A DNA stretch of 64,000 bases from Candidatus Cloacimonadota bacterium (GTDB lineage Bacteria; Cloacimonadota; Cloacimonadia; Cloacimonadales; JAIOQZ01), in the NCBI GenBank assembly GCA_021108395.1, contig JAIOQZ010000059.1, forward strand, positions 1-64,000, given 5' to 3'. Below, one piece after another: positions 50,741 through 61,708 of this stretch. The notes beneath the pieces were generated by a model. That model saw only the letters and a program-made list of their open reading frames with translations. It had not been told where the DNA came from and did no database searches. Made by a program: the position numbers and the translations under genes. Every line of letters begins with the position of its first letter. The stretch's first letter is position 1.

Positions 50741-52292
50741 GGCCTTCTTCGCCGACTATTCCCTGGTAATGCTGGCAGCGTTGCTGCTGGGACTCACGCG
50801 ATTGCCCATCCATCTGCATTTTCTCGCCTTCATCTGCCTTGTGCCGTTGTTCATCTGGTTCCAGCGTCGGCAATCGGCGCGGCAGGCCATCGTGGCGGGC
50901 TTCGTTTTCAGCTTCGTCTATACGCTCACAGCCCTGCACTGGCTGGCGCTCACGGCGCTGCACGCCGAGGTGCCGTCTTCGTGGGAGCTGCCAATGATGG
51001 TGGGCATCCCGTTTGGGCTTATCCTGCTGTTCGGCAGTTACTTCGCCCTGCTGTTTCTCTTGGTGCGCATCGCGTGGCGCGCACGGGAAAACCTGTGGCT
51101 CGTCGCCGGACTGTGGTTGGGCTTCGAATGGCTGCAAAGCGCCGGCGAGTTCCGCTTTCCCTGGAACAATCTGGGTTATGCGCTGGCACCCTATACGGCG
51201 TTGCTGCAGCCGGCCGAGTGGGGCGGCGTGTATTTGCTCAGTCTGCTAACGTTTGCGGTTAACGCGTTGCTGTGGCGCGCCTGGGCGCTCAGGCGTCGTC
51301 GCGAACTGCTGGCGCTGGCTGCTCTGCTGGTCATCTGGCCGGCTTTCGGTGTATGGCGGATGCACACGCTGCCGCTACAGCAAACGGGCGTACAGGTGGG
51401 CATCGTGCAGGCAAGTATCCCGCAGGAGCAGAAGTGGGACCCGCAGTACGAAGACGAGAACCTGGCCATCTATCGTGACGCCACCGAGCGCCTCGCCGAG
51501 GCCGGAACCGATCTCGTCATCTGGCCGGAGAGCGCTATAACATTGCCGCTTCTGTGCACCGATTATGCTGCTGGACGCCGCGGGCAGGCCTTCGTGACAG
51601 ATCTGGCCAGTGAGCATGACATCCGCATTTTTACCGGTTTTCCCCACTTCGAGGTCAACACCATAGATGATCCCCTCATTCGCTACAAGCCGTTCCTCTA
51701 CTACAACGCCTGCGCCCAGACAAGCGCTGACGGCATAGAAAAGCCCTACTCAAAGATAGCGCTGGTTCCCTTTGGCGAACGCACACCGTGGCTGAGGCTT
51801 TTCCCATTCCTGTGGAAGGTTCAGCTTGGCCAGGCCAACTTCGAGTATGGCGACGGCACGGTGTTTTACCAGGCCGGCAATCTGCGCTACTCACCGCTCA
51901 TCTGTTTCGAGATGGCGCTTCCCAGCCTGACACGCGCCATGGCCATCGGCGGCGCCGACGCCATCGTGAACATCTCCAACGACGGCTGGTTTGGCCGTTC
52001 GTCTGGAACCTGGCAGCATGCCCAGATGTCGCGCTATCGCGCCATCGAAACGCGGCGGCCTGTATTCCGCGCCGCCAACACCGGCATCTCGATGGTGATA
52101 GATCCGGCCGGGCGTGTGCTTCAGCGGGCAGGAATGTTCGAGCAGACTGAACTGATTACCGAGGCGATGACATCGAATATCTTGACGCTTTACTGCCGTG
52201 GCGGTTATCTACTACCAGTGGTAGCTGGAGTGGTCGCGCTGATCATGACGCTGGCCATACTCATTCGAAGCCAGGTGGATACAACAGCATGA
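50727..52292 (+). CDS. lnt: Apolipoprotein N-acyltransferase
   Basis: A 521-residue inner-membrane enzyme that adds the third acyl chain to lipoproteins, needed for their trafficking in Gram-negatives. Six membrane segments occupy about 10-205, then the nitrilase-fold domain with the triad: DLVIWPESAITLP (E near 268), YSKIALVPFGERTPW (K near 343) and YSPLICFEMALPSL (C393); E. coli has E267, K335 and C387. IVNISNDGWFGRSSG is also diagnostic. One membrane segment closes the protein. It overlaps the lipoprotein gene before and merR by ATGA after. Confidence 0.94.
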   Translation: MRRLKAFFADYSLVMLAALLLGLTRLPIHLHFLAFICLVPLFIWFQRRQSARQAIVAGFVFSFVYTLTALHWLALTALHAEVPSSWELPMMVGIPFGLILLFGSYFALLFLLVRIAWRARENLWLVAGLWLGFEWLQSAGEFRFPWNNLGYALAPYTALLQPAEWGGVYLLSLLTFAVNALLWRAWALRRRRELLALAALLVIWPAFGVWRMHTLPLQQTGVQVGIVQASIPQEQKWDPQYEDENLAIYRDATERLAEAGTDLVIWPESAITLPLLCTDYAAGRRGQAFVTDLASEHDIRIFTGFPHFEVNTIDDPLIRYKPFLYYNACAQTSADGIEKPYSKIALVPFGERTPWLRLFPFLWKVQLGQANFEYGDGTVFYQAGNLRYSPLICFEMALPSLTRAMAIGGADAIVNISNDGWFGRSSGTWQHAQMSRYRAIETRRPVFRAANTGISMVIDPAGRVLQRAGMFEQTELITEAMTSNILTLYCRGGYLLPVVAGVVALIMTLAILIRSQVDTTA

Positions 52293-52627
52293 AGAAACAT
52301 TACTACACGATTGGTGAGGTGAGCAACCTGCTTCAGATAAAGCCGCATATCATCCGTTACTGGGAGAGCGAATTCCCGCAGCTCCACCCCGGCAAAACAC
52401 GCGGCGGCAACCGCAAGTATTCGCAAAAGGACATCGACCTGCTGCGAGCCATTGCCGACATGCTGCATAATCAGAGATACACCATCCAGGGAGCGCGCAA
52501 GAAGCTTCGCGACTCCTCCCGCTGCGACGAACAACTGGGAACGCAAGTGGAATCGCCGAAGGTTCTGCTCAAGCGAAAAATAGCGAAGGAATTGCGAAAC
52601 GTCCGTGACTTGCTGCGAAGCTCTTAG
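52289..52627 (+). CDS. MerR-family transcriptional regulator
   Basis: A 112-residue protein with an N-terminal winged helix-turn-helix: YYTIGEVSNLLQIKPHIIRYWESEFPQL, GNRKYSQKDIDLLRAIADML and YTIQGARKKLRD. This short form, with HIIRYWE, resembles the MerR-like genes found next to ihfA or in envelope operons of many Gram-negatives. It lacks a long C-terminal effector domain. Coupled to lnt by ATGA; its stop overlaps the stop side of the convergent response regulator gene by 4 bases. Confidence 0.85.
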   Translation: MKKHYYTIGEVSNLLQIKPHIIRYWESEFPQLHPGKTRGGNRKYSQKDIDLLRAIADMLHNQRYTIQGARKKLRDSSRCDEQLGTQVESPKVLLKRKIAKELRNVRDLLRSS

Positions 52628-54135
52628 CTGAAATACGACCCGAGATTGGCCGTGAAAGCCGCCGGTTCAATCTGATTCTCTACAAAGAACAGTTTCTCGT
52701 CACCCAAGTCACGGCAAAGATTAGTTTCGGAGCGTGTGCGGGGAAACATCACAATCGGGGTTTTCTTGAACACCGGCTTGCGCCGCAATGTGTTGATAAT
52801 AGAAAGCGACGCGGCCTGCTTGCCGGTGTAGCGCATGATGATAAGGCCGAAATTCTCGGTGTCGTTGCGCCGCAGCAATTCTTCGGGATACTTGAAACAA
52901 TCCACCTCGATATGCCTGCTTCTCATTTCTTTCACCAGTTGGCTGCTATAGTCAGCCTCGTCACAAAGCAACGCCACCCGCGTTTGCATCAGCTTGGTCA
53001 AGCCGTCATTCTCTGCAAGAACCATTTGCAGCACCTGCAGCAATTTATCGAATACAACCGGCTTCAGCAGATAGCTCGACACTCCCAGCTCACGAGCTTC
53101 ATTGACGCGGCGAGAGTCATGGCTGGCAGTCATAAAGATAATCGGGATGTGGTTGGTGAGGCGGTTCTGGCGTAACTTACGGGCCACGCTAATTCCGTCC
53201 ATGCCGGGCATGTTGAGGTCGAGAAGAATGGCGTCCGGCTCGTTTTCGACAGCCAGATTGAGGGTATCTATGCTGTCGTTTGTAGCGATAACCTTGTAGT
53301 CGGTGCGTGTCCTCAGCAACTCACCCACAATATCGGTGATAACCTTCTTATCGTCCACCAGCAGGATGCACTTGCTGTCGGGGGTTCCCTTTTTCTTTGC
53401 CTTTCGGTTTTGCTTTGCCTCTTCCCTGCCGGCCGCTTCGTTCGGGTGCAAGCTTCCATGCTCAAACTTCTCCTCCAGCAGGCGGGAGCGCAGAAATTCG
53501 CTGAGCGCGTAGTGGCGTAGCGCTTCACTGATGTCGTCGTCCGTGAAGAAATCGGTGAATGCGAAGAGATTGCCCTTCAGGTGTTTGAAAACGGCAGACA
53601 GTTTGATGCGGTCGAAGGGCGATTTCAGCTCGATGTTATAGATCGTTGTCCCAAACAGCTCACGATAACGAGCAAACGACCCCCTGAAACGTATCTCCGT
53701 GGCCGAAATGCTCTCGACCTTCTTGAACTGCTGAATATCTTTGAGCTGAAAAGTAAGGGTGATGTTGTCGATCGGATCAGGGTTGATAACGAAGGGCTCT
53801 TGATTGGTGGTGATGGTTTTGGGCATCTCGAAACGGTAGGCCGCCGAGTCATTCCAATTGATCTGACCCACCAGTTCGGTCTTGAAGCTGTGCTTCAGCA
53901 AGCAGAAGCCGCATAGCTCCTCTGTACTGACTTTTATTTTGGGAAATTCAAACAGCAGGGCGTTATGTTTTTGCGGATCGAATTCGGCCAGTACAATATG
54001 CTTGTCATCGACAGCCAGTAACACCGACTCTGTATTCGACAGTCCGATACGGATGTCCAGCCGGTGCGTCTCACCGGCCAGGCGCTGCAATATATCGAGC
54101 GCCTTGTCTTTCCTGCATTTCTTGAACATTGCCAT
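52624..54135 (-). CDS. Response regulator with N-terminal PilZ/YcgR-like region
   Basis: A 503-residue protein with, in order, an N-terminal region of beta strands (about 1-220) reminiscent of YcgR/PilZ modules, a linker, a canonical receiver domain (about 260-380: CILLVDDKKVITD, phosphoacceptor in AILLDLNMPGMDG, IIFMTASHD and SSYLLKP) and a second, diverged receiver-like module (VALLCDEADYSSQLVKEM... GLIIMRYTGKQAASLS) that lacks the phosphoacceptor aspartate. The role may be c-di-GMP or stress signalling, but the RxxxR and DxSxxG PilZ motifs are not clear. Converges on merR. Start taken at M10 of the longer frame. Confidence 0.72.
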   Translation of the reverse strand: MAMFKKCRKDKALDILQRLAGETHRLDIRIGLSNTESVLLAVDDKHIVLAEFDPQKHNALLFEFPKIKVSTEELCGFCLLKHSFKTELVGQINWNDSAAYRFEMPKTITTNQEPFVINPDPIDNITLTFQLKDIQQFKKVESISATEIRFRGSFARYRELFGTTIYNIELKSPFDRIKLSAVFKHLKGNLFAFTDFFTDDDISEALRHYALSEFLRSRLLEEKFEHGSLHPNEAAGREEAKQNRKAKKKGTPDSKCILLVDDKKVITDIVGELLRTRTDYKVIATNDSIDTLNLAVENEPDAILLDLNMPGMDGISVARKLRQNRLTNHIPIIFMTASHDSRRVNEARELGVSSYLLKPVVFDKLLQVLQMVLAENDGLTKLMQTRVALLCDEADYSSQLVKEMRSRHIEVDCFKYPEELLRRNDTENFGLIIMRYTGKQAASLSIINTLRRKPVFKKTPIVMFPRTRSETNLCRDLGDEKLFFVENQIEPAAFTANLGSYFS

Positions 54136-54180
54136 AGTACTGAAAGGGTGAGGCTGTATCACCCCACCCCATATGTTTAA

Positions 54181-55722
<1,542 letters not shown>

Positions 55723-55723
<1 letters not shown>

Positions 55724-56736
55724 TACGTCTTTTTCTCGTCCGACTCCGGTTTCCCGTCCGTTTCTTTCTTCTCGCTCTCTTCGCGGTTCTTATAGACCCG
55801 CTTGACCTTGCGGCGGCGACCGTATTGGCCATAGCGACCGCCATAGGAGCCGTAGCGGGTGTTATACTTCGAGTACCCGCCATAACCGCCGCCACCACCC
55901 GATTTGGATGTGCGAATGCCAAGATAGCTCATCAGACGCAGGATAATGGCCAGCGCGAAATAGGTGAGGAACAGAAGCATGGTCAAAGCGGCGAACGAGA
56001 TGACGAAGTTTTTGAAGAATCCGTAAATCTGGCGGGTCATGGATACCGGCGATCCGCCGACGTTTTGCACAATTATCTTGAAAGCCGGATCGTTCTTGCG
56101 CGACAGATACTGGCTTTCTTCGGAACGCAAGCTGTCGATATCGTTCTGCAACTGGTTGATCGAGTTGTGAATGTCCATCGTCGAGTTGAAGAACCGGCTG
56201 TCGCCAAGTTTGTTGCGCAGGTCATCAATCGCCATACCCCGGTTGTCGATCTGTTTCTCGAAATCGATAATGAACGACTGATCCCTGATCTCGACTTCAA
56301 AGGTTGTGTAACTGTTGAGGCTCCTGATGGAAGCCAGCACCTCATCGCCAATCTCACCGGGCACTATTACCGCATAGGCCACTACCTGACTCGAGACGTT
56401 GAACTTCTTTTTTACGATTGGCGAAACAACGGCCATTTCCTGGATGATTGCGCCTGTGCTGTCAACAATCTCTTCCTGAACCGTGTAATTACGATACAGC
56501 ATCTCTTCGAGCTCTAACACTGTGCCCGCATCTTCTCTGGCGTTGAGATATATGCTGTATCTGGTCAAGTTGGGCAGCAGCTCGAAACTCTTGGTGACTG
56601 GAGTCATATTGACGATGTTGGCGTCACCGGCTCTCACGACATCGAGCAGGTTCGACCGCTGGAGGCCGAAATAGATCGAGACAAGAATTATGGCGATTAC
56701 AATGTACACTTTGTATCGTCTGCGCATACTAATCAT
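55723..56736 (-). CDS. Membrane protein with Gly/Tyr-rich cytoplasmic tail, unknown
   Basis: A 337-residue protein not recognised as a known family. It has an N-terminal membrane helix (YKVYIVIAIILVSIYFGL), a large periplasmic-side region (about 30-230) with NLTRYSIYLNAREDAGTVLELEEML and a coiled stretch (INQLQNDIDSLRSEESQYLS), a second helix (FVISFAALTMLLFLTYFALAIIL), then an unusual tail (about 275-320) of GGGGGYGGYSKYNTRYGSYG followed by a basic and then acidic end. Overlap with recN upstream (8 bases) and with the NfeD-like gene downstream (1 base) shows it belongs to the same operon. Confidence 0.6.
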
Positions 56737-58438
56737 AGTTGTTTCCTATCGCTCCTTTTGCAAGAATCTCTTCCGCATGTTGCAGCGCCAGTGTGGAATC
56801 CGTGCCGGCGAGCATGCGGGCGATCTCTTGTTTTCTCTCTTTGTAATTCAGATTTTGTATTTTGATTCTGCTTGCCGCACCGTCAACGATTTTTTCTATA
56901 GCGAACTGATTTTTTCCATAAGCGGCCACTTGCGGCAAGTGAGTGATGCATAAAACCTGGTGTGTGCGGGCGATGTTTCTGATGAATTCACCGACCACGT
57001 CGGCGGTGCGGCCACCGATGCCTGCGTCGATCTCGTCGAAGATGACGGCGCCGGGGCGGTCGAGGCCGGCCAGTAGCTGTTTGAGCCCAAGCAGCACCCG
57101 CGACAGCTCTCCCCCGGAGGCCACTGCCTTCAGTGGTTGCGGCGCCATGCCGGGGTTGGCCGCGATGCGCAACTCGGCATCTTCTGCGCCATGTGACCCC
57201 ACGATTATGCCCTCCAACTCGAGCCCGCCGGACTGCAACGGCAGCAGGTGCAATTCACAAACCGCCTGCGGAATCGCCAGCCTGTGCAGGTTCTCCTCGA
57301 GTCGGCGGCAAAGCACACTCGCGTGCTCACGCCGAGACGTGGAAAGCTCGCTGGTTAGCTTCAGCAAGTCTGCGCACGCTTGTTCTTCCTCGATTTCAAG
57401 TTTTGCAATGCTGTCCTGCTGCGAAGAGGCGCTTTCCAGTTCCCCGCCTATTTCTGCGCGGTAAGCCAGAAGGCCTTCGAGATTGCGCGAGTATTTCTGC
57501 TTGAGCCGATTGAGCACATCGAGGCGGCCCTCGACTTGATCGAGGCGCTCGCGGTCCACCGAAACCTCGTCTGGGATGCTGCGCAGACCGGCCACCGTGG
57601 AGTCCAGCGCCGCCATCGCGTCCATCAATGACTGGTGAGCCTCGCCACAGGATGCGCAATCGGCGGCGAACGGCTGCAAGGCGGCGGCGTGTTCCTGCAA
57701 GCGGCCCATCACGGCATTGTCGCTCTCGTAGAGGTCTTGCTCGGCAGCCGAGGCCAACGAGAGAATTTCCCCGGCATGAGACAGCCGGTTGAATTCAGAT
57801 TCGAGCTGTTCATCCTCGCCGGACAGCAGCCCGAGCGCGTCTAATTCTTCCGCCTGATAGCGGAACAGATCGATGCGGGCGTGACGGTCGGCCTCGGCGC
57901 GACGCAGCTCCTCCAATTCGCGCCGAAGCTGGCGCATAGCGAGAAAACGCTCCTGTACCTGAGTGCGCAGTTCGAGCAACCCGCCGAAGGTGTCGAGGTA
58001 GAGAAGCTGCTCGCTGGGCGCAAAGAGCTTCACCTGCTCGCGCTGACTGGTAAAATCGATGAGCGCCCCGCGGAATTCGCGGATTACCGATGCGTTCACT
58101 CGGCGTCCGCAGGCAAAGCTGCGTGCCGCGCCCTGCGGGAGGATTTCCTTGGCAAAGAACAGCTCGCCATCGACTGGCCGAACGTCATGGCGCTCGCACA
58201 ATGCCTGCAAGGCCTTGTTGTCGGGGTCGGCGGCAAAGGTGGCTTCGAGCCAGGCCGGCCGTTGCGGGTCGAGCAGCACCTTGCTGCGCACAGCCTCACC
58301 CATAATGAGTGTGAGCGCACCCACCACGACAGACTTGCCGGCCCCGGTCTCACCGGTGAGCACCTGTAGGCCGTCGGCAAACTCGATTTGCGCTTCGTCC
58401 ACCAGAACGAAATTTTGCAGCGATAGTCGTTTAAGCAT
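56729..58438 (-). CDS. recN: DNA repair protein RecN
   Basis: A 569-residue SMC-like ATPase for double-strand break repair. It starts LKRLSLQNFVLVDEAQIEF and has Walker A GLQVLTGETGAGKSVVVGAL, coiled-coil arms on both sides, the signature region LKAVASGGELSRVLLGLKQL, Walker B AVIFDEIDAGIGGRTADVVG, and VLCITHLPQVAAYGKNQFAIEK. ATG 58438 is set by GGGAGG immediately before it; the longer upstream frame overlaps nadK and is not real. It lies 10 bases from nadK. Confidence 0.95.
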   Translation of the reverse strand: MLKRLSLQNFVLVDEAQIEFADGLQVLTGETGAGKSVVVGALTLIMGEAVRSKVLLDPQRPAWLEATFAADPDNKALQALCERHDVRPVDGELFFAKEILPQGAARSFACGRRVNASVIREFRGALIDFTSQREQVKLFAPSEQLLYLDTFGGLLELRTQVQERFLAMRQLRRELEELRRAEADRHARIDLFRYQAEELDALGLLSGEDEQLESEFNRLSHAGEILSLASAAEQDLYESDNAVMGRLQEHAAALQPFAADCASCGEAHQSLMDAMAALDSTVAGLRSIPDEVSVDRERLDQVEGRLDVLNRLKQKYSRNLEGLLAYRAEIGGELESASSQQDSIAKLEIEEEQACADLLKLTSELSTSRREHASVLCRRLEENLHRLAIPQAVCELHLLPLQSGGLELEGIIVGSHGAEDAELRIAANPGMAPQPLKAVASGGELSRVLLGLKQLLAGLDRPGAVIFDEIDAGIGGRTADVVGEFIRNIARTHQVLCITHLPQVAAYGKNQFAIEKIVDGAASRIKIQNLNYKERKQEIARMLAGTDSTLALQHAEEILAKGAIGNNYD

Positions 58439-58448
58439 ATCCTCCCCG

Positions 58449-59315
58449 TCAGGGACGGTTGCCTTTGCCCATGTTGAGCTTGTGACGCAGAATCCGGTAG
58501 AAGGTCTTGCTGGAGAGTTTGATGAAGCGCAGCTTGCGGGAAGCGCGCCTGATGTGCAGCATGTCGTTGGTCTGGAGGTCGATGACGTGGCGTCCATCGA
58601 GCTGAAGCACGGCGCAGTTGTCCGCATGGCGCAGTCGGAAACCGAGGTGGTCGTCGGCACCGAACACCATAGGCCGCACCGAGAGGATGTGCGGGTTCAG
58701 CGGCGCTACGATGAAGGCGTCCATCACCGGCGACAGGATGGGCCCTCCCGCCGAGAGCGAATACGCTGTGCTGCCGGTGGGTGTCGAGGCGATGATGCCG
58801 TCGCAGCGGGTCTCGAGCACGAAGCGGCGGTTGCAATATAGCCGGATGTCGATGAGCGTGGGCACAAGCCCCTTGTAGATAACGGCGTCGTTGAGCGCGA
58901 GGTCTTCATGCACCACCTCGCCGTCACGCTTCACCACGGCATTCAGCAGCATACGTTCCTGGATGTTGTAATGTTTGTCGCGCAGGTTGATTATCACCTG
59001 CTCCAGTTCAGGCAGCCGCGCATCGGAAAGGAAGCCCAGTCGCCCCAGATTGACGCCCACAAGCGGCGCGTCTGCTTCGAGCGAAAAGTGCAGCGCCCGC
59101 AGAATGGTGCCGTCGCCGCCAAAAACGATGATGGCTTCGAGCGCAAGCCCTGCTGTCTCCGCCAGTGTTGCCTGGTGGATAAACCCGGGCAGAATTCCGT
59201 GCTGCTCACGCAGGCCCCACAGTTCGAGGCCATGCGAAACACGCAACGCCTTTAGTTGCGAGAAAATATCCTCGCACTGCGGATAATGCGGGTTGAAGAA
59301 CAGTCCCAGTCTCAT
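58449..59315 (-). CDS. nadK: NAD kinase
   Basis: A 288-residue enzyme that phosphorylates NAD to NADP. Motifs: IIVFGGDGTILRALH (GGDGT), VGVNLGRLGFLSDA, LALNDAVIYKG (NE/D region), RCDGIIASTPTGSTAYSLSAGGPIL and the C-terminal LSVRPMVF. Normal length. It sits between rsgA and recN with gaps of about 10 bases on each side. With nadC and nadD also here, three steps of NAD(P) synthesis are in the window. Confidence 0.95.
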   Translation of the reverse strand: MRLGLFFNPHYPQCEDIFSQLKALRVSHGLELWGLREQHGILPGFIHQATLAETAGLALEAIIVFGGDGTILRALHFSLEADAPLVGVNLGRLGFLSDARLPELEQVIINLRDKHYNIQERMLLNAVVKRDGEVVHEDLALNDAVIYKGLVPTLIDIRLYCNRRFVLETRCDGIIASTPTGSTAYSLSAGGPILSPVMDAFIVAPLNPHILSVRPMVFGADDHLGFRLRHADNCAVLQLDGRHVIDLQTNDMLHIRRASRKLRFIKLSSKTFYRILRHKLNMGKGNRP

Positions 59316-59324
59316 AGCGTCTCC

Positions 59325-60413
59325 TCAGGCCAGCGATTCGCGCAGGCGCAGATACGAAGTGTACCGTTCCTGCGGCAGGCTTCCGGTTTGCAGGGCGTCC
59401 CGAATCGCGCAATCGATTTCGTGTGTATGTGTGCAGTCGCGGAAGCGGCAGCCGTGACCAAGCTCGGCAAAACCGGGAAACACCTTCGGGAGCAGCTCGA
59501 AATGCCGACGGTGCAGCCCGAATGTCTTGATGCCCGGCGTATCGACGAGGTAGCCGCCGAATTTCCACGGTATCAGTCGGCTGCGCGTGGTGGTGTGCCG
59601 TCCCTTGCTGGTGGACTCCGACACCTCGCTCACGCGGCCACGCCAGCCAGGCTGCACCAGATTTATCAGCGAGGTCTTCCCTACGCCGGAAACACCGGAG
59701 AACACTGTCTCGCGGTCGCGCAGCAGCTCCGGCAGCAGCTCAATGTTCATGCCGCTTTCGGCAGACACATATATCACTTGCAATCCCGCCTGCTCATACC
59801 AGCGGCAAGCATTGCGCACTTCCTCGATATTCTCGGCCAGGTCTATCTTGTTCACGCACAGCACCGGCTCGATGTTCTCGATGCCGGCAGCACAGATATA
59901 GCGATCTACCAGCCCGCCGTTGAACGGCGGCTGCCGCCACGCCACAGTGATGAGCACCTGGTCGATGTTGGCCGCCAGGATGGCGCGCGTCTGAAAGCTG
60001 TGCTCGGAGAACCGCACCAGACTGTTGCGCCGCTCCTCAATCTCCTCGATGCGCGGCTTGTCGGCAAGGTCAACCTGCACCCAGTCACCGGCTGCGGCCA
60101 GAGTGCGCGTGTCCAGCTTGAGATTGCGCAGACGGCCACCGAGTGTGGCTTCGAGCGCCTCTCCGTCAACATGCACCAGGCAGATATGGTTGGCGTACAC
60201 CTCGAGGATGCGACCACGGTGCAGCTTGAGATCGGACTTATCGCTGGTGCGCCCTTTATCAGCCAGCTTCTTCTCGGCCCGGCGATCCTCGGCAATGTCT
60301 TCTTCGTCAAGCATGTCGATGTCGTCGAGTTCGAGGTTGCGCAGGCGTATGTTGCGTCGGCTGAATTTCTTTTTGTCGCGCTGGGAAGCGCGTCCATCGC
60401 TTTTATCGGCCAT
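59325..60413 (-). CDS. rsgA: Small ribosomal subunit biogenesis GTPase RsgA
   Basis: A 362-residue circularly permuted GTPase that matures the 30S subunit. G4 CVNKIDLAE precedes G1 GVSGVGKTSLIN and G3 LVDTPGIKTFGL, the permuted order; an OB-fold domain (VDGEALEATLGG...WVQVDLADKPRIEEIEERRNSL) comes first, and the zinc finger CRFRDCTHTHEIDC near the end. An extra basic N-terminal stretch (about 70 residues, SDGRASQRDKKKFSRRNIRLRN) is longer than in E. coli. Start overlaps the nadD stop by about 11 bases. Confidence 0.93.
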   Translation of the reverse strand: MADKSDGRASQRDKKKFSRRNIRLRNLELDDIDMLDEEDIAEDRRAEKKLADKGRTSDKSDLKLHRGRILEVYANHICLVHVDGEALEATLGGRLRNLKLDTRTLAAAGDWVQVDLADKPRIEEIEERRNSLVRFSEHSFQTRAILAANIDQVLITVAWRQPPFNGGLVDRYICAAGIENIEPVLCVNKIDLAENIEEVRNACRWYEQAGLQVIYVSAESGMNIELLPELLRDRETVFSGVSGVGKTSLINLVQPGWRGRVSEVSESTSKGRHTTTRSRLIPWKFGGYLVDTPGIKTFGLHRRHFELLPKVFPGFAELGHGCRFRDCTHTHEIDCAIRDALQTGSLPQERYTSYLRLRESLA

Positions 60414-60966
60414 GTTTCTGTAACCAGTCAGTCACGCTCGGCGGCACCCAGGGCGAGATGTCGCCCCCTTTGCTCAGCGTCTCGCGTATTTGCGTGGACG
60501 ACACCGGCACCGGCTCCATCGGCACGAACCGCAGGAGATCGATGTAGGGCAGGTTGCTCCACCGCCGGCGGCCATTGCGCGTAAACACAACGAACCTGGC
60601 CAGTTCGAGCGCCTCACGATAGCGATGCCACCGCTGCAGTTCTTCCACGTTGTCATCGCCGATGAGAAAGAACAGCTCTGCGCCAGGGAAGCGTTTGCGC
60701 ACTCGTTCGAGCAGGTGGAACGTATAGTTGGTGTCGCCCCGAAAGCGGTCGAGGCTGGAGACGCGCATGTGCGGTTGCCGGCGCAATGCGGCCTCGATCA
60801 GTTCACAGCGCACCTCGAACGACAGCATATCGTGCTTGTGTGGCGGACTTCCCGCCGGCAGAAACAGCACTTCGTCCAGAGCGAGCGCCTCCAGGGCGCG
60901 CCGCGCCACAGCCAGATGGCCGTAATGCACAGGATCGAACGCACCGCCAAGCAGACCCAGCTTCAC
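60403..60966 (-). CDS. nadD: Nicotinate-nucleotide adenylyltransferase
   Basis: A 187-residue nucleotidyltransferase that converts nicotinate mononucleotide to deamido-NAD. The HxGH motif is in LGLLGGAFDPVHYGHLAVAR, with FLPAGSPPHK, a middle FFLIGDDNVEEL and the late SSTQIRETL (ISSTxIR-type). Normal length. It begins 1 base after the bamD stop, so bamD, nadD and rsgA are almost certainly one transcript. Confidence 0.94.
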   Translation of the reverse strand: MKLGLLGGAFDPVHYGHLAVARRALEALALDEVLFLPAGSPPHKHDMLSFEVRCELIEAALRRQPHMRVSSLDRFRGDTNYTFHLLERVRKRFPGAELFFLIGDDNVEELQRWHRYREALELARFVVFTRNGRRRWSNLPYIDLLRFVPMEPVPVSSTQIRETLSKGGDISPWVPPSVTDWLQKHGR

Positions 60967-60967
60967 G

Positions 60968-61708
60968 CTATTGCTCCAGGTGTTTCTCCAGGCGACGCGC
61001 CTCTGCGGACTCTGGATACCGTTCCTTCAGTTCGACAATGATGGGATGTGCAGCGCCCATGTCTTCGCGTTCGAGATAAATCCTCGCCGAATAGTATATC
61101 GCTTTGCGGTCAATCTCATCATCGAGGCCGGCGGCGCGCACATCGTCAAAGTAGAGCAAAGCCGCGCTATAATCGTTGATGCGCCAGTAGATATAGCCGT
61201 TCATGTAAGCTTTTTCGAGCAACTTGTAGCGAGCCTGCACGAGATAGTCTTGTGCCTCGGCAGCGCGTTCATCTCCAGGGAAGCGTTCGAGGAAGGTGCT
61301 GAAGGCGTCCATCGACTCGTAGGTCTCATCCTGCGTATAATGATAATTCAGCGACTCCTCGAAGTAACACAGGCCAATGCTGAAGTAGGCTGTGCCGATG
61401 TCTTCGTAGTCGGGAAACAGGCGGATGAGCTCCTGATACTCGTAGCGAGCGTCAACCCAGTTCTCCATGAAGAAATAGCAGTCGGCCAACTTGCGCTGTG
61501 CGTCGTCGGTGTAGGCGGTCTTGCGCTCGAACACCACTTCCTGAAAATAGGGGATGGCCTTGCGCCATTTTTCCAGTTCATAAAACTCGTTGCCACGCGC
61601 CATCTTTTCGTCAACGGACATCCGTTGCATCTTCGACGCCTGGCTGCAAGCGCCAAGAAGCGCCAGCAACAGCAGTAGTATCGTCAAATTACGAATTTGT
61701 TTCATCAT
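60968..61708 (-). CDS. bamD: Outer membrane assembly lipoprotein BamD
   Basis: A 246-residue lipoprotein with lipobox LLGAC (MMKQIRNLTILLLLLALLGAC) and about five TPR units: MARGNEFYELEKWRKAIPYFQEVVFE, AQRKLADCYFFMENWVDARYEYQELIRLFP, AYFSIGLCYFE, DAFSTFLERFPGDERAAEAQ and IYWRINDYSAALLYFDDV. BamD with BamA inserts beta-barrel proteins in the outer membrane, supporting a diderm host. Starts overlapping the previous gene (4 bases). Confidence 0.9.
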   Translation of the reverse strand: MMKQIRNLTILLLLLALLGACSQASKMQRMSVDEKMARGNEFYELEKWRKAIPYFQEVVFERKTAYTDDAQRKLADCYFFMENWVDARYEYQELIRLFPDYEDIGTAYFSIGLCYFEESLNYHYTQDETYESMDAFSTFLERFPGDERAAEAQDYLVQARYKLLEKAYMNGYIYWRINDYSAALLYFDDVRAAGLDDEIDRKAIYYSARIYLEREDMGAAHPIIVELKERYPESAEARRLEKHLEQ

